From Lepas anatifera (taxonomy: Eukaryota > Arthropoda > Thecostraca > Lepadidae), in contig JAOTON010000455.1 of the NCBI GenBank assembly GCA_034440635.1, positions 1 to 64,000 of the forward strand: a stretch of 64,000 bases of DNA. The letters run 5' to 3'. How positions within the stretch are numbered: position 1 is the first letter of the stretch; every line of letters begins with the position of its first letter. The notes beneath the pieces were generated by a model that did not search any database, was not told the origin of the DNA, and saw only the letters and a list, made by a program, of their open reading frames with translations. A program made the position numbers and the translations under genes. This document shows, in pieces, positions 35,806 to 47,400 of this stretch.

Positions 35806-37509
35806 TGACTAAGTGCAGCCCGCACGCTTCTACATTTGCAAGGACTATGCTGTTTGTTCTATCGTCGAAGTCGCCGATGTATACGTATGCATTTCTGGGA
35901 AAGCAGGACGCCATGGAAAGAAAGAAATGACCCCAGGGTAGTTGTTACACTTCACGCACCCTTTGAATCCTTATTGCAGCTCTTGCGGCCAAAAAATGAA
36001 ATGCTAACTAAAACGTAAATTTAAATGTTACGCTAGGAAATGAGAAACTAATTTCATATGTTGTAACATACTATTGTTGCATTAATTGACAGTTGTTTTT
36101 GCTCTCAATTTTATCTGTTTAAAAGGAATGGACCAATTTTTCGAAACTCGTGAACAATTTGTTGAAAACATTAAGAACAGAGAAGAACAGAGAAGTCTGA
36201 AAATCAGGGAAAATAATTTCTCCCCACATCCATACGCTAAAAACAGAGACAGCTGCTTTTCTAACAATATGTGACGCCATCAAAATAACAGTTTTAATCA
36301 TGAGTGAGATCCCAAAACTTGATCATAGACACGCTGTAAAAGCCCATTCACAACGTTTCCGCATGGCAGAAATTGCGTGCAGTCAAGAAGCACTGGTACA
36401 AAAACTGAACCTCAGATGTGGTAACGGCGGCCGTATTTATTCAGTGGCCGGAAGATAATGCACATGCCTGATGTAAAAATTCAGAGCTGGATTTTTGGGG
36501 AAAATAATTTATACTTGTCTTGAAAAGTACGAGGGAGGATATATGTGACACGTGTTGCAGCCATTGGCCACGTTTCGGCCCAATTGCGCACTGCACTGGA
36601 TGTTGGCTGGCCTTAGGTTTTCGGTCCACAGGCAGTTGCATGCTGGTTCTCTCGCTAGCGTGGTATTTTCAGCGAGTGGATGAGGCAAATAATCATATTA
36701 CTGCTACCATGTGGAAGGTTTTCCTTTAGGGTTTGAAATAAGGCAATAAACCTCTTTATGTTGATCTTTAAAGCTGGCGAAAATTTTGTACCGAGAGCTT
36801 TGGGTGAAATTGAATATGCCGTTACTGGTTTCTCAACACGCTCTACATAACTGCTGTCTCAGTTCAAAACCCATTATAAAAGTGGGACACTCCCTTTAAG
36901 ATTAATACCATTGGTTTCATCCGACTGCCACCTGTCGGCGGATCGTGCACTATGACCTGAGGTCATTTCCGGCTGGGCGAGAAACGGTGATTCGCGTGTG
37001 TGAGGTGTCTGCTGGACTTCTGCAAACGTGTATGGACTATGACTTAAGTTGACTTTGACGTCGCTCCTTGGTCAAACAATGCGATTTGATGCGACGGTGT
37101 CAAATCGCATTGTTCGCAAAAAGAGAATCACCATGGCCATCTCAAATATAGCTATGAATTGGAAAGCTGATAAGCGAAACCATTTTTAGCTATTTTCAAC
37201 TTTTTCCACACCCAACGGACAAATGCATTTCCAGAAATCTTGCAAAATAGCGTCATTGGCTCGAAATAATTATCAGTTTAATTTGGAAAATGATTTCGGG
37301 GGGCACTTAAGATCCTCTCCTCTACGCGTGTTAATTCCAAATTTGACTACAGTGTGAAATGGTGTTATTTTATCACTAGTCAACTGATTCCCCACCCATA
37401 TTATTACAATTCACCCGTGCATTCCGTAATTAGGAATAAGTTCAGGCTAAAAGTGGAAAAGTTCCCACTGTGAATTGGCCAAACATTCAGCGTGTTGTGT
37501 TTGAACACA
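35806..37509. other. DEG/ENaC upstream block and post-block, unit 2
   Basis: Equivalent to 25576-26724 joined directly to 27921-28510, without the TTAA element. Contains TGACCTGAGGTCA at about 36953-36965. No gene is supported. Confidence 0.55.
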
Positions 37510-38645
37510 GCTATTCTGTGCCACAGTGCCTGACCTGCAGCTATACTGTGCCGCAGTGCTTGACCTGCAGTTATACTGTGCCGCATTGTCCAACCTGCAG
37601 CTATACTGCGCCGTTATGTCTGGCCTGAGCTTATGTGCTGGCCTGAAGCTATACTGTGCCGCATTGTCCAACCTGCAGCTATACTGTGCCGCAGTGCCCG
37701 ACCTGCAGCTATACTGTGCCGCATTTTCCAACCTGCAGCTATACTGTGCCGCAGTGCCCGACCTGCAGCTATACTGTGCCGCATTGTCCAACCTGCAGCT
37801 ATACTGTGCCGCATTGTCCATCCTGCAGCTATACTGTGCCGCAGTGCCCGACCTGCAGCTATACTGTGCCGCATTGTCCAACCTGCAGCTATACTGTGCC
37901 GCATTGTCCAACCTGCAGCTATACTGTGCCGCAGTGCCCGACCTGCGGCTACACTGTGCCGCATTGTCCAACCTACAACTATACTGTGCTGCATTGTCCA
38001 ACCTGCAGCTATACTGTGCCGCATTGTCCAACCTGCAGCTATACTGTGCCACATTGTCCAACCTGCAGCTGTACTGTGCCGCATTGTCCAATCTGCAGCT
38101 ATACTGCGCCGCATTGTCCAACCTGCAGCTATACTGTGCCGCAGTGCCCGACCTGCAGCTATACTGTGCCGCATTGTCAAACCTGCAGCTATACTGTGCC
38201 GCATTGTCCGACCTGCAGCTATACTGTGCCGCATTGTCCAACCTGCAGCTATACTGTACCGCAGTGCCCGACCTGCAGCTATACTGTGCCGCACTGTCCT
38301 ACCTGCAGCTATACTGTGCCGCATTGTCCAACCTGCAGCTATACTGTGCCGCAGTGCCCGACCTGAAGCTATACTGTGCCGCATTGTCCAACCTACAGCT
38401 ATACTGTGCTGCATTGTCCAACCTGCAGCTATACTGTGCCGCATTATCCAACCTGCAGCTATACTGTGCCGCATTGTCCAACCTGCAGCTATACTGTGCC
38501 GCAGTGCCCGACCTGCAGCTATACTGTGCCGTATTGTCCAACCTGCAGCTATACTGTGCCGCATTGTCCAACCTGCAGCTATACTGTGCCGCATTGTCAA
38601 ACCTGCAGCTATACTGTGCCGCAGTGCCCGACCTGCAGCTATACT
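37510..38645. repeat. 30-bp minisatellite, unit-2 array (about 37 units)
   Basis: The 30-bp unit starts CTGCAGCTATACTGTGCCGC; the variable part is mostly ATTGTCCAAC or AGTGCCCGAC. From 37660 to 38640 the phase never slips, so differences are substitutions only. All three plus frames and two of three minus frames are open over most of it, producing frames of 236-376 codons with decapeptide repeats. These are a consequence of the repeat, not evidence of a protein. Confidence 0.97.
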
Positions 38646-38649
38646 GCGT

Positions 38650-39128
38650 CATATAACTTCCAGAACATCTTCATACCCTGCAACAGTTTTTTTCTTCTGA
38701 GCCTGTCTCTGCTGGTAAGAGTCCTGCTGTTCTTTGTGATGATGCCGCAGCACCTCTCGGTCAGGTCGTTCGTCACTTTGACATTCTGCACAAACTCCTC
38801 AGTTTCCTTGTACTGGTGGTCCTAGCCCCACAGTTTGGAATCCCTCGCCAGTTCCTTGTGGTCAAATGCCAAAGATGGCGAAAAGCATAAGGTTTTTGTC
38901 GCACAGGTCGGCCAGTTCGGTCTTGGAGGTGAGCTCTTTGAAGCTGGGCTTCTCGAGGGAGTAGTGCTCAGGGCAGAGTGTTGGACAGGCACGGCTGGTA
39001 CACCGCCCAGCCAACCAGCATCCTTGCCCACAACCCCCTCTGCAGTATTCCCTCGAGAAGCTCACTTCCAAAACCGAACTGACCGACTTTTGCGGCTGCA
39101 ACTCATTCATGCTCCTCACCATCTTCAA
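38650..39128 (-). pseudogene. transposon-associated protein fragment, minus arm, unit 3
   Basis: Counterpart of 28641-29064. On the minus strand one frame reads LARDSKLWG, a stop (TAG), then QYKETEEFVQNVKVTNDLTER and a Leu-rich basic tail. Premature stops and frame changes make it non-functional. Confidence 0.45.
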
Positions 39129-39253
39129 AATCGATCACAAGTGGGTGGGGAGGGATTCCAGAGTTATGGGGCGAGGACCAGCAATACAAGGAAACGGAGG
39201 AGTTTGTGCGGAATGTCAAAGTGCAAACGACCTGACCGAGAGGTGCTGCGGCA
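39040..39253 (+). pseudogene. transposon-associated protein fragment, plus arm, unit 3 (split)
   Basis: Counterpart of the first part of 29030-29350. It is interrupted after GCTGCGGCA by the foldback element and resumes at 41412-41525 with KYSKILTREDQLR and the LLQGVE segment. Confidence 0.45.
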
Positions 39254-41411
39254 GGGACGGACTAAAAGGCCGATGGACCGTGCAGATGGACCAATACAGA
39301 AAAAACCAGGACATATAGAGAAAAACGGTTTTCACTATACAAATCAGCGCTAAAAATAAGAGATACAGTTTTATTTTTCAACCAAAAAAATTGACATATA
39401 TAGGCAAAATTTTGACCTACACTCCAGATTCTAGAGGTTTTATTTGCAGATGAACCGTGCAGATGAACCAATACAGCCAAAACCAGACAAGATAGAGAAA
39501 AACGGTTTTCACAATCAGAATCAGCGCCAAAAATAAGGGATACAGTTTTCTTTTCATCACTCTCCGTTACGCCAGTGTGACAAAATCTCACTTTTTAGGC
39601 CAATTTGAGCTGTTGATGGACCAACACAGCCAAAACCAGAAAAGGTAGAGCAAAACGGTTTTCACCGTCAGAATCAGCGCCAAAAATAAGGGATACAGTT
39701 TGGTTTGCGTCACGCCCCGTCACGAACTTCTCTACATAATTGTTTAGACACAGGAAATCTGGAGGTTTTTGATCTCCAGAGGCACCAATACAGCCAAAAC
39801 CAGGAAAGGTAGAGCAAAACGGTTTTCACCATCAGAATCAGCGCCAAAAATAAGGGATACAGTTTGGTTTGCGTCACGCCCCGTCACGCCCTTGTTTACA
39901 ACATTGCTTAGACACAAAAAATCTGGAGGTTTTTGATCTGCAGAGGGACCAATACAGCCAAAACCAGGAAAGGTAGAGCAAAACAGTTTCCACCATCAGA
40001 ATCAGCGCCAAAAATAAGGGATACAGTTTGGTTTGCGTCACGCCCCGTCACGCACTTGTTTACAACATTGCTTAGACACAAGAAATCTGGAGGTTTTTGG
40101 TCTGCAGAGGGACCAATACAGCCAAAACCAGAAAAGGTAGAGCAAAACAGTTTTCGCCATCAGAATCAGCGCCAAAAATAAAGTATACAGTTTGGTTTGC
40201 GTCACGCCCCGTCGCGCACTTCTCTACATAATTGCTTAGACACAAGAAATCTGGAGGTTTTTGATCTGCAGAGGGACCAATACAGCCAAAACCAGGAAAG
40301 GTAGAGCAAAACGGTTTTCACCATCAGAATGAGCGCCAAAAATGGGGATACAGTTTGGTTTGCGTCACGCCCCGTCACGCACTTCTCTACATAATTGCTT
40401 ACACACAAGAAATCTGGAGGTTTTTGGTCTGCAGAAGGACCAATGCAAGGGCGTGACGGGGCGTGACGCAAACCAAACTGTATCCCTTATTTTTGGCACT
40501 GATTCTGATGGTGAAAACCGTTTTGCTTTACCTTTCCTGGTTTTGGCTGTATTGGTCCCTCGGCAGACCAAAAACCTCCAGATTTCTTGTGTCTAAGCTA
40601 TGTTGTAAGCAAGGGCGTGACGGGGCATGACGCAAACCAAACTGCATCCCTTATTTTTGGCGCTGATTCTGATGATGAAAACTGTTTTGCTCTACCTTTC
40701 CTGGTTATTGCTGTATTGGTCCCTCTGCAGACCAAAAACCTCCAGATTTCTTGTGTGTAAGCAATTATGTAGAGAAGTGCGTGACGGGGCGTGACGCAAA
40801 CCAAACTGTATCCCTTATTTTTGGCGCTGATTCTGATGGTGAAAACCGTTTTGCTCTACCTTTCCTGGTTTTGGCTGTATTGGTCCATCTGCAGATAAAA
40901 AACGTCCAGATTTCTTGTGTCTAAGCAATTATGTAGAGAAGTGCGTGACGGGGCGTGACGCAAACCAAACTGTATCTCTTATTTTTGGCGCTGATTCTGA
41001 TGGTGAAAACCGTATTGCTCTACCTTCCTTGGTTTTGGCTGTATTGGTCCATCAACAGCTCAAATTGGCCCAAGAAGTGAGATTTTGTCACACTGGCGTA
41101 ACGGAGAGTGATGAAAAGAAATCTGTATCCCTTATTTTTGGCGCTGATTCTGATGGTGAAAACCGTTTTTCTCTATCTTGTCTGGTTTTGGCTGTATTGG
41201 TCCATCTGCACGGTTCATCTGCAAATAAAACCTCTAGAATCTGGAGTATAGGTCACAATTTTGCCTATATTTGTCAAATTTTTGGTTGTAAATAAAACTG
41301 TATCTCTTATTTTTAGCGCTGATTTGTATAGTGAAAACCGTTTTTCTCTATATGTCCTGGTTTTTCTGTATTGGTCCATCTGCACGGTCCATCGGCCTTT
41401 TAGTCCATCCC
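39254..41411. mobile_element. foldback element with 9-bp target duplication (Mutator-like?)
   Basis: The ends are GGGACGGACTAAAAGG and, on the complement, GGGATGGACTAAAAGG; the inverted repeat continues for hundreds of bases. It is flanked by a perfect 9-bp duplication GCTGCGGCA (39245-39253 and 41412-41420), with a single copy at the unoccupied site in unit 2 (29236-29244). Nine-base duplications and long inverted repeats are typical of Mutator-like elements, so I favour that class. Each arm is an array of a unit of about 164 bp (GGTTTTCACCATCAGAATC, then GCGTCACGCCCCGTCACGC, then AAATCTGGAGGTTTTTG), in direct order on the left and reversed on the right, meeting near 40445. No transposase is encoded; the short frames inside are repeat shadows. 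Confidence 0.85.
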
Positions 41412-42051
41412 GCTGCGGCACCATCACAAAGTACAGCAAGATTCTTACCAGGGAAGACCAGCTCAGAAAAGCTGCTGCAGGGCGTAGAGAGTTTCCAGAA
41501 GGTGCATCCCAACGTCACCAACATAAAAGGTGAGAGAGTTGTGCCCGCTTTGTCTTCTAGGACTTTGCTTGCACATGCTCGGTTGCTCATACGCATACAG
41601 CTATGTGTAATTTGTATGCACCTGAGATCTCATATTTGAGTTGCTACATGATTTAGCCCTCTTATTTTAGCGATTCCCTTCGTTGACCGTGATAACTTAA
41701 TAAAATGTCACGCCTCAACACTTGATACGACCAACAAGTATGTTTTTGTTTGAAACTATACGAGACTCTTCGTTTCAGAACGTTAAAAGACTAAAGCATA
41801 GTTTGCATTGACTCTGAAAAGAGAAAGACGAACTGGATAGTTCGATCGCAATGCGTCATTATTCGGCGCACGCACCAAACTTTGGTGTGGCGCCGGCAAG
41901 GCAAGCTGTGACGTTAGCAGCCAGGTCAGCTCTGTACTTCCTCGTCAGGCCCGACCCTGGTGCTGCAGAGGGTTCCCTCGAGGAGTGAGCACTGAATACC
42001 GAAACGGGAGGTCACAGCTCCCAAAGCAGATTAGGCGTGTCTCCCGCTCCA

Positions 42052-42135
42052 GTGGCGGATCCAGGGGGGCAAAAAGAAATTTGCCCCCAAACAGAGAAGC
42101 TCAGGGAAAAACTGTGTTTTTGACCCCCGATGTTG
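42052..42135. mobile_element. truncated hAT-like MITE end, unit 3
   Basis: CAGTGGCGGATCCAGGGGGG and following bases, same truncation as 29873-29955. Confidence 0.6.
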
Positions 42136-42139
42136 TTGA

Positions 42140-44426
42140 TGAATTGATACCACTGGTTTTTGCTGTATCCAGGGGCGCAGCCAGGAAGAGGCAACGTGAA
42201 CACCTGCCCCTGCATCGGTGCCAAAGTGCCCCTCGGTGTCTGAGTGGTGTGCCTTCGTTAAGACTGTGCCCCTCGGCCCAAAGTGGCGTGCGCCGCTGAG
42301 TCTGAATGAATCTGGTCCGCATGCGCCCATTGCAACTATTACGTGGTTATTTTGTACTCTTTATGGCCAGGTGAAGCATCCTGTCACATTTCAATGCCCC
42401 TGGGAGGAGTCGGGGCACTTGGTCCGTCGCCAGCCGAGACCCACTGGTTACCAATAACTGCACCGGCGAAGGCAGTGGGCATAAGAGGAGGACGTATGTG
42501 TACTTAGCTCCTCACCAATGTCCAAGTACCCTTTCGCCACTGGTTGGTATGCCTCCGTTGTGAATTTGCCCCCGGGGCGAAATTAGCTTACGCCGATAAA
42601 TCCATATGCACGTGCGGTGGGTCACACTACTGAAATTTAGAGTACCGTTGTACGCGTGGCTAATTGAATTTAGTTGTACCATTATGCATGTGCCCTTGGC
42701 CTGAATTTCTCTCTCGGCTCATGGATTTTCTATATATGTTTTGGGAAGAGGGTGGCAAGCCGGGTAGATTTCATTAGGTAGTACGGATACAGGCTCTGTG
42801 GACCAAACGAACAATGGTGCGAAGGGCCAATTACTTCCAGTATTGCGTCTTTTGGTGTTTTGTCTTATATGTCAAGAATACAATACGTAAGCTTTGTTTT
42901 TTGGTGAACGTTTCAGAAAGTAAGTTGTGCTTCACTTTTTCATCGTAAATATTTTTGCCTGCAGTGCTCTGTCAGTTTCTGGTTCTATTTTCAATGCCAT
43001 ATTCCTAATATCTCCTGCGGGAGGCCATTAAAATTTATTTTATGGTGAAAGATCCCCATTACCCAAGGATGAGGATTGTGAAGCATGGAATTTAAAAAAT
43101 GGCGATATGGGGGATGCCAGGCATGGAATTAAAAAGTACACCACTTAATAATAATCGTGGTCGTTGCTGGTATCAGATATCATCACAGGCTGGGTTAAGG
43201 ATTAAAAATACATGAATTTATTTACATTTTGAAGGAAAATGTAATTGTATGGAAAATCATCCAAAATGATTCATTTTCGGCCGTTTTATTTAAGTGATGC
43301 ATCGTCAAATGTTTCACCCCACGTGTTTGGTGAACACATCTACGTTCTTATGAAAAAAACTTATCGCATAAAATCTGCTGCATGCCAAAGGCCGTGTTAC
43401 CCCACCATTGGGGCAAGATGGGCTTTTGCAATATTCTACTCCAAGTTTTGCTCCAAGTAATAATCACTGAGCACAATGTGTTTAAAGGTAGGGACACATA
43501 CATGTTCAGCAAAGGGTCAGGCAAAATTTCATCACCTTCACATCAAAAGCAGGTTGGATACAGAGCCTCAAACACAACTATGCCCATGTTACCACTATCT
43601 TCCTACATATGCCCTAAGACCGGAAATGCACATGACAGCTGAAATGGATACATTGGTTGGGCATGCCCTACAAGGCCCAATGTGTCCCTTGGTCGGTAAA
43701 TTCTGTTGTCCGTTGTACATTTGAATTAAGACCTTAAGTCTGGTTCAGCCGCTGAAGTTTGTGTTTCGGCTCCTAAACTCGCGATATTGGGAGGAAGTGC
43801 GCATGAGCCGCCGAATCTGGACGAGATTGCGCCATCTGTATTTATTGGAGCCTCTTGGTGCCATCATGCCATCAGATGCCCACTGTGACCAGTCAGGGGC
43901 ACGACACCGTCACTGAGGACCCGTTAGGGAAGCTAGAACACCTCACCTGGCGGAACTGGTCCCTTGTACGGCAATCATATGCCCCTCGCAGGAAGCCAGG
44001 GAACTTTTTCGCTAGATCTGGGAAATGGGCAGCAGCCTCGTCTGAAGACAGTGAAATTCTCCCCACGGCAGAGTTGTGTTCCTCACAGTCAGCCAGGATA
44101 CATAGATGTATCCTATGCCAGGATCCTGCGAAAATATATCTTCGCAAACTAAAGCTCATTAAGAGTGTGGGGATGCTTGCTCTGAAGTCGACTGCGTTTT
44201 GCTATGTTAGAATTAAGTTGCTGAGGTAGTTGTCTGCCTACTTTGTCCCAGCCAGTGCTCTTGATAAGACATTGAACACCTAACTGTTAAACTGCCGTTC
44301 CCTCAGAGCCAATCGTGTACCGCTTGCAGCCAGCCTGTACTTCCTAAATAAGGACGACGGAAAAACTGTCTAAATACAGCTCCTCTACGGCTATTGTCGG
44401 TCCCTTATGGTCAGCTGAAACCCACT
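42140..44426. repeat. shared non-coding block, unit 3
   Basis: Equivalent to 19244-21682 and 29960-32450. No gene is supported. Sequence affinity is to unit 2 for most of the block. Confidence 0.6.
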
Positions 44427-47400
44427 CAGTGACGCAACCAGGATTTGGCTTGAGGGGGGGCTTCACATTAGGCCCTCTGCAGCTTGATGGCCGCTCACCT
44501 TTTTTGTTAATGTTTTATTAATTACTATAATATGCACAGTATAATATTGCTATATAATTGTTCAGGACAGGGGCGTAGGAACCGGTTGAAAAGTGGGGGG
44601 CCAACCCCACAGGGGGCCCACCTCAAGGGGGGCCCCCAGCCCAAGGGGCCCATAATTATGAGCAGCTTTAAAACTGTTCATTTGGTGTTGATAATACACG
44701 TATACACACCGGCCTACACTAGGTATTTCCATACATTACTTGTTAGTTACGTCTTTTCCAACAGTTCCCTCGCATCGAATAGCTCTGTGGTGTTTTTTTC
44801 ACTTCGTAATGGAAGACGGCCTGTAGACGGCTCTTCACGCCCGTTGATGACCGAGGGACGGCTGCTGCTCGGCTTGTGGTGCAGGTTGCGTGTCCGAATT
44901 AGCGCTCTGTGTTGGGAGCGGTCTGGGCTAGAGCTTGATTGGGTTCAGTTTTCGGGGTCCATCTGGGAGCACTCGGGTAGTAGGTGCCTTGGCCTTTTTC
45001 ATGAAGCGCTTTCGGTCCAGGGGTTTCCAGAGGGCAGACGCCAAAACTGGAACTTTCCCAGACAAGCTGTCGTGCCCGCCCGGGTTTCTTGTTTTATATT
45101 GCAGTTGCTGATATTTGTATATGCGTTGCAGCGGTCCACCACAGAACAGTGGAGGGCCAGTGGCTCTCCTGGACCACCACTCTCCCGCTTCCTATGCCTA
45201 TGCCGTTCAGAAGCCGCCAAGTCATCATAGAGGCCCCCAGTGCCCAAACCATGGCTCAGGAACCAAATCAGTAGGCTCTGGGGGCCCCAAACCTGATCAT
45301 GGGCTAAGGGACCGGCTCATGGGACCACCTTATTAAGGGACCCCACATAAGCACAGGGCCCTAAAAGCTCCGAACAGGGCGCCCCAGATTGTCTCAGGAA
45401 GCCAGGCTAGCTTAGGGGCCCGGCTCAGCTCAGGGGCCCCCAGGTTGGCTTATATAGGGTCTCAGAACAGCTCAAGGGACCAGTTTAAGCCTACGGATCC
45501 CAGCTCAGTGACCCTAGCAGAGTTCAAGGGGCTAGACCAGCTGGCGACCCCAGTTCAGCACAGGGGCCACATATTAGCTGTGGGAGACAAGCTCAGCTCA
45601 GGGGCCCAGGTCGGCTGATATAGGGTATCAAACCAGCTCAATGGGCCATTCAAGGTATCAGCCCCCAGCTTAGCTCAGGGACGCTAAAACTGTGCAGGGG
45701 CTCCAGACCAGCTCAGAGGCCTCATATAAGCACAGGGGGCCTCAGCTTAGCTTAGGGCTCGAATTTTCTGTGGGGCCCAGCACAGCTCGGGGGCCCCCAA
45801 GTTGGCTGATATAGGGTCTCAGAATAGCTCAAATGGCCCCCAGCTTAGCTCAGCGGGTCCTATAACTGGGCAGGGGGGCGCCAGACTAGCTCAGGGGCTG
45901 CTCAGTTCAGCAGAGGGGCCTCATATTAATTTAGAGCCCAAAACTAGCTTTGGCGGTCTAGTTCAGCTCAGGGACCCCAGGTCGGCTGGTGTAGAGCTCA
46001 AAACAGCTCAAGAGGCCCATTCAAGCTCATAGCCCCTAGCTCAGCTCAGCGGACTTAATAACAGTGCAGGTGCCCCAGACCAGCTCAGGGGCTGTTCAGT
46101 TCATCACAGGGCGCCTGAGATTAGCTAAGGGCCCAAATTAGCTTTTAGGGGTCTAGTTAAGCTCAGGGTCCCAAGTCGGCTGATGTAGGGTCTCAGAATA
46201 GCTCAACGGTTCCAGCTCAGTGACTCCTAAAGTATTCAGGGATCCCAGACCATCTCGGGGTCCCCAGTTCAGCACAGCGGGCCCCAGATTAGCTCAGATG
46301 ACCAGATTAGCTTAGGAGCCCGGCTCAGCTAAGGGGCCCCAGGGCGGCCTATATAGCGTCTCAGAACAGCTTAAGGAGGCCACTTTAAGCTCATGGCCCC
46401 CAGCTCAGCTCAGGGGCCGTATGAGTGAGCCCCAGATAAGCTCAGGATTCCCAGTTTAGCTCTGAGGCCCTCCAAGACCAACACTTAGCGGAACTCGCGA
46501 GGCTAATTTTCGGCTCCTCCCCGATTAGCTGTCAGGGGCCCCTAGGCCTTATTACCGGGGCCTCTTAGACCAAAACCGAGGGGCCCCTGAGTATATCTCG
46601 GAGCTCCTAAGATAAATTCTCGGCAGCACCTCTGAGACTACCTATCGGACCCACCAGATTTGCTCTCGGGTGGCCCCAGACATAGAGTCTCGGGGGCATC
46701 CAGGTTAGCTCTTGGGGTCCCCTGAGACTGACTTTCGGGGGCTCCTGGGACTGACTCCCGATAGCAATCTGAGACTAACACTGGGGCGCCCCCTGAGACT
46801 AACACTCGGGGGGGTGTCCCTAAGACTGAGCAATTGGCGCTTCTGAGACCTACTCTAGGAGGCCCCAGATTAGCCCTCATGGGTCTAAGGCCAACTTGGA
46901 GCCCGTGAGACCAAAACTCGGGAGAACTTCTTGGTGTTACTCTCAGAGCCCCAAAATTAGCTCTCGGATGCCCCTGAGACTGACTTCGGGGGGGGGGGAG
47001 GGGCCTCTGAGACTAGCTTTTGAGCGCTCCCCGAGGCTGATTCTTGGGGCCCCTGAGACAAAAACTCGGGGGGGACAACCTGAGGCCAATTCTCGAGGGC
47101 ATCCAAGATTACCTCTCCACGGCCCCCTGAGACCATCACTCTGCTGCACAAATGAACCTAACTCTCGGGACTCCAGATGATCACTCGGGGCCCCCTGAAA
47201 GTAAATATTGTCTCCCGAGAGAGGCACCCTTGAGACTATGAGGAGCCCCTGCCACCAGCACTTGGCGGCACTCATGACACTAATTCTCAGGCCCCATATT
47301 AGCTTTCGGGGCCCTTGAGAGAAGGCCCCCTTAGACCAACACTGATGGGGTATCTGATAATAACTTATCCCGAGATTAGTTCCCAGGGACCCTGAGACCG

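Larger units (their letters stand above)
28641..38645. repeat. tandem triplication, copy 2
   Basis: Runs from the protein-remnant block right after array 1 to the end of array 2. It contains the remnant palindrome, a truncated hAT end at 29873, an hAT MITE at 30318-30508, the short version of the GC-rich hAT element, a SINE, an intact DEG/ENaC gene and a long 30-bp array. It has empty sites for several elements present in copies 1 or 3. Confidence 0.85.

Noticed and set aside
37447..38825. Long overlapping frames on both strands (up to 376 codons)
   Set aside because: Five of six frames of the 30-bp array are open; these are mutual shadows, not genes.
39933..41639. Several 68-126-codon frames in the foldback element
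   Set aside because: They repeat with the 164-bp unit on both strands and have no independent support.
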